DNA from: Phoronis ovalis | Lineage: Eukaryota > Phoronida > Phoronidae | DNA length: 11,075 bases | Direction: 5' to 3' | NCBI GenBank assembly: GCA_028565635.1 | Contig: JAOXYB010056634.1 | Span: forward strand, 1 to 11,075 | Part shown: positions 1 to 8,600 of the stretch, piece by piece | Position numbering within the stretch: position 1 is the first letter of the stretch | Layout: every line of letters begins with the position of its first letter | The notes under the pieces: generated by a model | The model's database searches: none | Told to the model about the DNA's origin: nothing | The model's input: only the letters and a program-made list of their open reading frames with translations | Program-made: the position numbers and the translations under genes

Positions 1-709
1 TAAACAATATTGAAAATTGTCACGTAAAAGACGATACCAATGCTGGGTATCCTATAGATAGGATAAACAGCAAAAATACCTTGAAAGTGTGGTGAGCCAA
101 GCAACTTTTAGGATAATTCTATTTTTAAAATAAAAGTTTACAGTTGTAGTTGCATGAGAATGTTTTGTTCAGCAATCTTAGCATTATCCATGCCATAATC
201 TAGAGACAATCGGTTTTGGAATAATTAAATTGTCATTTTAAAGTTGTATAAGAGATGTTACTTCACACATGCTTCCAAGGCTGCCACTTTGGCAGAATTT
301 TCCATAAACAATGCTTGAATTTAAATTAAATATGACATAATTTTTAGTAAGCACTTCATTTATTTGTCCTTAACCAAATTATATCAGAACGATCTTTAAT
401 TTCTACTCTGGTTTCATGAATTTTTTTTATTAATAAAAATGTAATAGACCGACTACCCATACGTCACCTTAATTGCTTTGCATGCATTGATTAATTTTCC
501 ATATTTATAGGAATGGCTGCAAATATTATACAAAACATTGAATTTATGTCACGGGTTTATTTTAGTAATGCATTGCGATCAGTAAAGCACTTGTAGGCTT
601 TCAAAAGAACAAAATCTTAAACTGTGTTGCTTTCACAAGAAAGGCTGCATTGTAGTAAGGTGGAACCACTAGTTATGGTTAATATAAAAGTATATTTCGT
701 TTCTTTCAG
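1..709 (+). other. ZRSR2: last intron of the ZRSR2 gene (3' part)
   Basis: This stretch carries no convincing coding sequence and ends in a pyrimidine-rich tract and an AG at 708-709, directly before the zinc-finger exon. The exon begins with the last two bases of a split glycine codon, so the upstream exon should end in TGT-G, coding the first zinc-finger cysteine. A TGTG followed by GTGAGC at 88-97 fits that by letter, but its frame has a TGA two codons earlier and no similarity to the expected upstream protein, so I do not call an exon there. The upstream exons, with the first zinc finger and the U2AF-homology RNA-recognition domain, are taken to lie left of the window. Confidence 0.7.
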
Positions 710-1296
710 GTCTTTACAATAGTAAGAGGTGTCCAAAAGGAAAAAGCTGCAATTTTCTTCACTGTTTTAAAAATCCTGGAAATGAGTTTTGGGAGGCCAA
801 TCGAGATTCATTTTTGGAAAGACAGCACAGAAATTGTGATAGACAAGGACACAGTTACCGAAGATCTCGATCACGAGACCGCTCAAGGAGGCGATCCAGA
901 GAAAGGTCGCACAGATCCAGGTCTAGGGAAAGGTCTTCTAGAAGGTCCAGAGAAAGGTCATACAGAAGGTCAAGGTCACACAGATCTAGATCTAGAGAAA
1001 AATCGTACCGTTCACGATCAAGTGATAGACACGAGGAACATTCTTCAACTCGCAAAAGATCAGAATCATTAAGTTCAAGGTCATCTGATGAATCGCAATC
1101 AAAGACAAATAATAGAAAACACAAGCAACGCAAAAAGCATAAGAAACACAAACATAAGAAAGAAAAGTATAAGGAGGGTATCGCAGACGAGACTAATAAT
1201 CATAAAGAGAATGTGGACAAGACAGACAACGAAAAGACTAGTCAGGAAATCAATCATGAATCTTTATCCAATCAAATGCCAGACACCTGCATGTAA
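710..1296 (+). CDS. ZRSR2: ZRSR2 / U2AF35-related protein (Urp), last coding exon, C-terminal part
   Basis: ZRSR2 is a nuclear splicing factor that recognises 3' splice sites, and in vertebrates it is needed mainly for minor (U12-type) introns. The exon starts after the acceptor AG at 708-709 in the middle of a Gly codon and gives about 194 residues to the TAA at 1294-1296. It opens with LYNSKRCPKGKSCNFLHCF, which supplies the last three ligands of a CCCH finger (C-x5-C-x3-H); the first Cys must lie in the previous exon. The family signature NEFWEANRD follows. An RS domain then runs from about 856 to 1023 with many RS/RE/RD dipeptides, next an S-rich linker, a Lys/His-rich basic block at about 1108-1172, and an acidic/polar end finishing in DTCM. 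The N-terminal half of the protein is outside the window. The CCCH plus WEANRD context separates it from U2AF1, whose matching segment differs. The identification is firm; whether vertebrate-like minor-intron specificity holds in this species is inference. Confidence 0.93.
856..1023 (+). repeat. imperfect in-frame repeats coding the RS domain
   Basis: Short purine-rich units such as AGATCTAG, AGAGAAAGGTC and GAAGGTC recur without breaking the ZRSR2 frame and encode repeated RRSRERS/HRSRSRE blocks. RS domains bind other SR proteins and are phosphorylated on serine. Internal repetition of this kind can change length between individuals or species. Because the DNA is so repetitive, the same stretch also gives long open frames in the +1 frame and on the opposite strand; these are shadows. 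Confidence 0.75.
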
Positions 1297-1427
1297 ATTT
1301 AGATATCGTGCATACCTCAAGTGACTAAATGTTACATTCTAAATCATAAAAATATATAAAGACTGCCACTGTTCCTAAGTGACATATTTAAACTCTTCCC
1401 TTGAATAATCGACTGTGCTTTGAGATT

Positions 1428-1433
1428 AATAAA
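1428..1433 (+). terminator. ZRSR2: poly(A) signal AATAAA of ZRSR2
   Basis: A perfect AATAAA lies about 130 bases after the ZRSR2 stop codon and gives a short 3' UTR. A second perfect AATAAA at 1587-1592 could serve as a distal site. Which one is used cannot be seen from sequence. Confidence 0.65.
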
Positions 1434-1439
1434 ACAAAC

Positions 1440-2222
1440 TCATAGTTATTGTGAATATACTTTTTGTATACTTTACATAAATTTGCTATATAACACTACA
1501 GATTTACAAATCATGCTTATACAGTTCCATAACAATTACATGTAAAACAAATGAAACGTTTTTGGCTTTTTAACAGCAAAATACACAATAAATGAAGGTA
1601 CTACACAAAAGTTGACAATGCTCAAAATCTTGGTTAACAAACATGTTTCAAAATACACCATGCGATATCATAATGCTATGTAGTGTTTGCGTTTTCCCTA
1701 ATACTACACAGTGATAAAACTGAGATGGTCTAACAACAATACAGAAACCAGGACAAAAACAAACTAAATGTATTGCTACTACCTGTTCATTGCTAAAAAA
1801 TAGCGATCAAAGTTTACTATATGCAACTATAATATGGCAGAAGGCTTGCTTCCAGAGCTTTTGGCATCATCTTGATACCTTTCTCAGAGATGGCAATTGA
1901 CATGTTAACAAAACCTCTGGAATCCAAGATTTGCCTTAATAACAGTACTTTCAACTATTATTTAAAAACTTTACAGCAACCGAACGAATACCCAAGAAAA
2001 CTCGCTGCTACTTTTTATAATTATTCCATGAATTAGTTATAATATTTTGTTTTGTCATCAAAGCAACATTATTAGCAAATCCACCATATAAATATCTATA
2101 CAGTGTTTTCCACAAAAGAAATCTGCTTATTCTACAGTCAAAGATTATTTTCAGGTAATCAAACTCGTACTGGCAAAATGTTTAACTATATTCAACTTTG
2201 TATAGCAAATATCTGTTTTTTT
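1440..2222. other. intergenic region between the convergent 3' ends
   Basis: AT-rich sequence with short unrelated open frames on both strands and no recognisable coding or RNA gene. It separates the ZRSR2 3' end from the farthest AP1S 3' end. It contains the second + strand AATAAA (1587-1592). The transcripts could overlap here if distal poly(A) sites are used. Confidence 0.5.
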
Positions 2223-2228
2223 TTTATT
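2223..2228 (-). terminator. poly(A) signal candidate for AP1S tail C
   Basis: AATAAA on the minus strand, next to a run of ten T on the plus strand (2216-2225), about 345 bases beyond the stop codon of terminal exon C. It is the best candidate for the most distal 3' end of the AP1S gene. Confidence 0.5.
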
Positions 2229-2569
2229 GCACTCCTGCTAATGTTAATACAAAGTCTAAAGGTAGGATGAACACACTTTTACAGGTAAAGCATATACCAG
2301 TCATTTCCCCGCTTAGTTTTTACTATAATTGTTTGATTTGATATAATAATAGTGTGCTATTTTGTCCAAAAATTGTTACCCAACTCGTTCAAAATTTTAA
2401 AAAAAACAACTTAACATAAAGATATCAGAAATTTGCAGCAGTATACAATTAATTTTCATTCTAACATTATGACAATCACAAGAGGTTTTTATAAATTCCA
2501 GATAGATCAACAGTCCAGGCTGTTCAACTATCACTTTTCGTTCACTTCTGTCAAAGTCCATTGACTGGT

Positions 2570-2620
2570 TTAACTAGTTAATCCTAGCTCTTCAAGAAAA
2601 CCTTTGGGTTCTTCAGACTC
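2570..2620 (-). CDS. AP1S2: AP1S terminal exon C, tail [16 protein letters not shown]
   Basis: The acceptor AG at 2622-2621 follows a T-rich stretch ending in GGCTTAG. The exon continues in phase 0 from the GAG that ends exon 4 and reads [16 protein letters not shown], then TAA at 2572-2570. Of the three tails this one is most like the recalled vertebrate AP1S1/2 ending (acidic, Pro, then VLEE-x-GL-T/A), so it is probably the ancestral last exon. Using it requires skipping A and B and their poly(A) sites. Confidence 0.88.
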   Translation of the reverse strand, partial: ESEEPKGFLEELGLTS

Positions 2621-5600
2621 CTAAGCCAGCAAATAATAAAAACAAAGAGGTCAACAACAGATAAGTCATGCAACACAAAGACAGGCAGTAGGTTTATATC
2701 GACAGAGACCCAACAGTTCTGAATAAACAATGGTTAAATCCACTGTATGATCAACCTGCTAAATGTACACACCCAATAAAGTAACATACTACAGTTTAAT
2801 TTGTGTGGATATGTGACTGGTGTATCACCCAGCATGGTATGTTATCTAGCTTGTATCACAATCAATGAGTAGGGCATAGTATTATCACGTAACTTCAAAG
2901 TTATCTCACATGTGACTTGGTAAACCAAAATACAGTCACATGACAGCTGCCATACAGAAGCAAGTCTGTACATGAAATGAAATTCTTTGTAATGTCAAAA
3001 AACAATTATTAACAGACTGGTGTGTCTTGTCGATACAACTGCACATATGAGTTTTGTTATCTGAAATCATGCATGTGTTATTATAAAACTAAATGTTAAA
3101 AATTATATGTAAACAGCGCTCCAAATGAACAATCAAAGGAAATGGTGCAATCTATAAAGTTAACCTACATTAAACAAAGTTATAAGTGATTTGCAAGCAT
3201 AAATGTTACATTCCATTATTCATAATTTTTGCCCAAAGAAGCCAAAGCCAACCACTGCCCGCATATCACTGAGAAAGCAACCGTCTAGAAATTAAATCTA
3301 CTACTTAGTAGGGACATAATAATTAGCAACCCGTGCAGGCTATTTAGGATCTGAAAATAACCAAATGTTACAAATTAAATTCAATCCAAAAGCTAGAAAG
3401 ATGGAGAAAAATGTTACCAGTTAGCAAAGCAAACAACATCATAGGCGTAAATACAGTGTAAGTAAATGGAAAACAACAAAGAAGGCAAATAAATACTATC
3501 TTTAAGCTAAGCGCACACGGCTTTCATCTGGAACAGCAGACACCACATCAATGCAAATTTATGGTTTTCAGTATTTATTCTGTAATTTACACCCACATAA
3601 TTACAACCAAAGAGGCAAGGCTTTCTTTTCAATACAGTTTTGTACCTATACTGTTTCTAATTATTATGTAAATTATTAAATTATCATTTGTGACTACAAG
3701 CATCTAACCTACTACCTACAGCAAGAAGCTACTATTACGAAACTAACTAACTGTACAAGTAGAGACATCCGAGTGATTTCAATTTGAAATCCTCATTTTT
3801 GACTGATATGACGAGTGACTACAAGTTAGATGATATCATGAAATCTAACAACTTTTCCGTGACATTAAAAAAGTTCCCGCATATTTATAACTGCAAGAAA
3901 ACTTTCAATAAACAGCTGTGTATATTATCATGGGATGTCTTTACAAAAACTAAAATATGTTTAAAATACGATTTGGCTAGATAATACAATAACTAGGGCA
4001 GTAGAAATCCTTTGAAGCTTGAGGTCATGCATCATGCAGCACATCAGCCAAGACCATGGTCTTCAAAGAAACCTTGAGGTGTTTCCTCCTATAAAGTTTA
4101 ACAAAAAAAATACTGACATGTTATACTAAGGTACTGGTAAGTTTCGCTTTGATAAAGCCAACCTGTGAGTGCTCTGCAGTGAATAGGTAAGTGTGAAATT
4201 CATTACCAATCATGTTTTATTTGCAAAAGTATAATACTTATGGGTTATACTGTAATTTCCAATAACAATTTTAATTTGGGAATCTATTTTTGTAACTACA
4301 TGTGTCATGTAAAATTTAATTCCCACTACTTGACTGAAATGAAATATTCATTAACAAGAATTGTGTGAATTTGTGAAATTGAAATTCAGTCAACAGATGA
4401 AAATATTTTTATACCCATTATGTTAAGGAAATTACAGTATTTTTAAATCAAATTCATGCAATAAATTAAAGGATTCTTTGAAATACTTAATTAATCCACT
4501 AAAACCCTTTTAACTAAAGCTGTAACAATAAAGTAGCAGGACATAAATTAAACTACAGTCTCATGAAACTGGGTGGCAAAAATCTTAAATAAGCTAAAAC
4601 AAGTGTTTTTGGTCACGGTTAAAGGGGTTCCTTTGAAATATATATTTTCTAGTCTGCAAAATACACTGAATGATACATCAGTTTTCTACAACAATTTAAT
4701 CTAGTAACAAGATGCACAGAACAGTATAAAGAGGAAAAACTGTTATAACATGTCATGCAAATAAATATTACACCACCTAGAAAGGAAACTCAGAAAAACG
4801 TAACGTAATGTGAGGCACTGCGTCAACAAGGCAGCTATGAATGTTCGCTAGTGTTGTAACATTTCATAAGCCATCTTTAAATTGACTTTAAAAGTTGAAC
4901 ATACAATTTTGAAGGCATGTGCAGTTATTGCAGTGAAGCCTTACACATAAACAAGTTTAATTATATATAGGCAACGGTAAAACATTTGGATATTAAGCAT
5001 ATCTAGATAACCTTTATTCCAATTTATAAGAGAAAATCCCCAATATGGTTGCACTAAAGAGCCGTTTATTAAGGTGATGTTATTGTACAATATAAATGGC
5101 TTAATTTTTTAAAATAAAAGCTGTTAATATCTTTACAGTACTGATTCAGATTAAGCAATATTAACTTTGCTGCTGTTTGAATCATCAGAAATTAAACAGC
5201 TCCTAAACAGTCATGTTGCATACAAGTGTAATTTTCTTTTTTTTAATGGCTGTAGATATGCACATCCAAACATTATCCGTCACCCCCATGTGAAAATCTT
5301 AACATCACTATTTCCAATTTCACAGAAATTCGGCCATTGGTGTCAACACTATTAACATTTTTGTACATGCAACTCAAAACATGTTTTTCTAACATATTTG
5401 TTCAAATTTGATCGGTAAGCTTAAATGTTGCTCGTAAAATTTACTACAGATGAGGTACAACATAATCTAAATGTTTCCCTTCACCAGATTTACCATATAA
5501 GACAGTAGCGAGTGTGGCTTTTACGTTAATCCATATTCTCTAAGAGCAGTTTCTATAGCCTCATCCTTTGAAAACAAAGCAAAAATAATCAAGGGTTAGT

Positions 5601-8600
5601 GTTTCTAACAAAGTGAAATGCAAAGAGGATATAAGACCTATGTAGGCTGTCTCAAAATTAAACAATTTCAGTATGAAAGTCTGCATGAATTTAATTACGT
5701 GATCAAAGGAGTGTAACTAGTTAATGATGGGAGGTATACAACTAGTAACAAAGGCAAACACATGTTTAACATGCTACACATGCAGAGCAAATATACAAGC
5801 TTTTTAAAATAATTATTTGAATGCAGACTTCAACACAAAATGATAAATGCCAAAGTCTAAAAGCTGTAAGTTAAAAAAGTAAATGAGTCGTAAAGATAAA
5901 TATACTAGAGTGTTAGGACAACATATATACTTCCTTAAAGCAACACTGTCTGTGATGTGAACATAGTGCTAAGCTAAGATTGTGCTCTTGACAATAAAGT
6001 ACCTTCAAACATAATGCTTAATAGTCCAAATCATGCAAAGGTAGAAGATGCATATTATAGAATCTAGTGCAGTTAATATTCATGACAGATCTAAAACTGA
6101 AGGCATATTACGGAAAATGGTTCAGGGAAGTCTACTGTCGTTGTAACTCATCTGCTATAACACTAACAGAACAATTTGTTTAAAACACAAAATTTCAGTA
6201 ACTTTAAACACACTGAACTTTAGTACTTGTTAACTAACAGTCCGTTTTTCTTAATCTAACATACAGATTAAGATCCCAAAGTTTTTATGCAACATTGCAA
6301 ATCGATCAAACTTTTACAAACTTTCACACGTAAAGGATTACAATTATATGTAATTTACTGGTACACACAGTTTTAGTCAAAATATTTAGCAGTACAAAAC
6401 ATGTTGAACATGCATACCTGTGTAACTGAACAGTTCACTTTCACAGGTATGCAGCATTCTCACTGATTTAGCCTCTGAAGTAAGTTCAGCTGCATGCTTG
6501 AACATCTTATATCTTAATGTGTGCACAAACTGTCCAGAAATCTAACATTTTAGCACGTGCAACAGACACATAATAATGCTATCCTCAAGGTAACTGATTT
6601 ACAAGTGAAAAATGAATGCACGTTATTTAACAATTTCATGTCAGCAGTACTAGACAGTATGGGCTTTCTATAAATAATATATTACAGGAGACAATGTTAC
6701 TGTAAACATGTTGCAAGTGTCACCAAGCTGTTTGAAATATTGTAATACGCATGCAAGCATAGTAGCTCCTTCAGTGATTTGGTATTTTAATCAGTTTTCG
6801 TGTGACAGTGAATAAAAAAAATTAAACTGTTTAAAAGCTGCTCAGTGTTTTACAGAATAATTGAGTTAGCTTGTACCATGTACCGCAATGTATACAGCAT
6901 CAAACTGCTTTACGATGGGTTGTTTACACAAACAAGGTGATGTCAGTGTGTTTAAAATTATAACTGAAAAGTGTACAGGCACATATGTTCAAAGGTTTTA
7001 TTAGTGACACAAGGAAGGTGCTTTGAATAACCAAACACACTATGCAGATATTTCTGTAGGGATTGCAGGAACTTTCAGCAGCCCACAAAATCTAGTAGTA
7101 TATCAAAACATTGCCTCGTGACAGAAAAGCCTCTTGCGGTATGTTTGAGGGTTAAAATTTGTTGAATGTGCTACTCGTTTTACTAGCTGTAGTCCCACAT
7201 GGAATGAACAACACCAATCAAGATTTTTTCCCCAGGAGACTGGGTATTTTTTATTATAAACAATGGTGGAAATTCCCAGTCCACACTGGACTCCAGAGAG
7301 AGAGAGACTTAACTGCATTCGACAAATCACACCTTTAAGACACAGCATTAGTTAAAACAATGTCAAGGTCATAGGAACAACACAAATTCTTGAAACACTG
7401 ACAAACCACTAATTTCAACTACTCGACTAACATATGAGCTACATGTTTTGGAACAAGCACAAAGAATAAAAGATAGAATTGCAATGAAATGACAAGATAA
7501 CTAACAATTCTAGAAATTCATTAGGATGCACACAAAACATGGAGTTAATATGATATTTGGGCAGGAAACACAAAAATCTGTTCTACTAATATAAAGAAGT
7601 AAAGTAGCACTAACATAGAACATAAGAAATTTATTTTCCTATGTAACATTCCATTCTTAAACATTTTAATGAGAAATTATATGATGGGATTGAACTTGTG
7701 AGCCTTTCTGTACAAAATTTTATTCCCAAAATTGCTTTCAATTTTTTTTTCTTATGTGCTTATTATATAACAGAAATGTTTATAAATTTCTGTATTTCCT
7801 GGCAAATTCTATTAAATACATTACCTCTTGCAAGGCATCGGCTGCAGCTATAGCTTTTAACACATTCTTTTTACTGGTCTCTTGAACTTCTCCTCCGAGT
7901 ATCAACTCATCTAGCATAAAGTAGGCTTTTTCAAAATTGAAAATAATGTCTAATTCACATACCTAATAAAACAAAAGTTAACAGGTAATAGTCACTAGGT
8001 TAGGGGATGTAGATAGAAACACCTTAATTCTCATGTTTTCTTGCGATCCAAACCCAACAAAATGACAAGTTACTTCAGCAGTTGGTTTATGGCTAATGAC
8101 ATTATTCAAGACGGATACAAGACAGCCACATTTGCTTTAAAATATTTTGTTAACTGATCCCGCAGGGATGGATTAGAAATCTGGGCAAAATAATGCCTGT
8201 TATCTAATAGCTAAAGAACAAAATATTCATATTCACTAGATAGCACTAGATGGTCATGAACCCAATCAAACCTACAATTCCATGTTTTGCAAATGGATAG
8301 CTGCCTTCATGTAACAGAAAGTTGTGGGTTTTAATTAATTTGTGGCCACTATTGGCACCTACTGGGCACAAAGTCTATTCTATTTCAAAGAGACTTTGGA
8401 TTCGCCATTGCAAGACGGTACATAGCAAACGTGCCAGAGGTGCTTTTGTCCTTGTAGAAAGGTACTATACATAGCCAATAGGCCAAGTCCAAGGTACTTA
8501 CACTGCCAAAATATTTATCCAGAAGTTCTACGTATCTGTGTATTATTTCTAATGTTAACAGCTCATTGTCTTCATGCTCTGTCGCACAGCAGAAGTAAAG

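Larger units (their letters stand above)
5566..7824 (-). other. AP1S2: AP1S intron 4
   Basis: A 2.26-kb intron between the shared exon 4 and the first terminal exon. It contains an inverted repeat (6411-6453), a short (AG)6 run (7295-7306), and no coding exon that I can support. An 81-codon open frame at 7103-7348 on the minus strand has no family similarity and no suitable splice context. Confidence 0.75.

Noticed and set aside
3-98. Open frame at the left edge ending near a TGTG|GTGAGC donor-like site that could supply the missing Cys-Gly of the ZRSR2 zinc finger
   Set aside because: In the frame needed for Cys-Gly there is a TGA at 82-84, and no frame resembles the expected sequence before the finger. 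The letter match is probably chance.
782-1072. 96-codon plus-strand open frame with ATG, overlapping the ZRSR2 exon
   Set aside because: It is the +1 shadow of the repetitive RS-coding DNA. The zinc finger, WEANRD motif and RS domain are in the other frame.
855-1151. 98-codon minus-strand open frame rich in Asp and Leu
   Set aside because: It is the antisense of RS and Lys codons, a known by-product of such repeats, with no family resemblance.
3784-3984. 66-codon plus-strand open frame
   Set aside because: It starts at TTG, has no recognisable motif, lies antisense to AP1S tail-B 3' UTR sequence and has AT-driven composition.
5167-5355. 62-codon plus-strand open frame
   Set aside because: No family similarity or splice context. 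It lies opposite the probable 3' UTR of tail A.
6370-6415. Possible extra terminal exon on the minus strand starting VC after CAG in the hairpin arm
   Set aside because: The resulting peptide lacks the acidic Gly-Leu ending shared by the other tails and resembles AP1S only in two residues.
7103-7348. 81-codon minus-strand open frame in AP1S intron 4
   Set aside because: No protein family is recognised and part of it is an (AG)n run. It does not join to AP1S exons in a sensible way.
8290-8400. Possible tRNA-derived SINE suggested by GTTGTGGGTTTTAA in intron 3
   Set aside because: No convincing A box or B box and no flanking duplications were seen.
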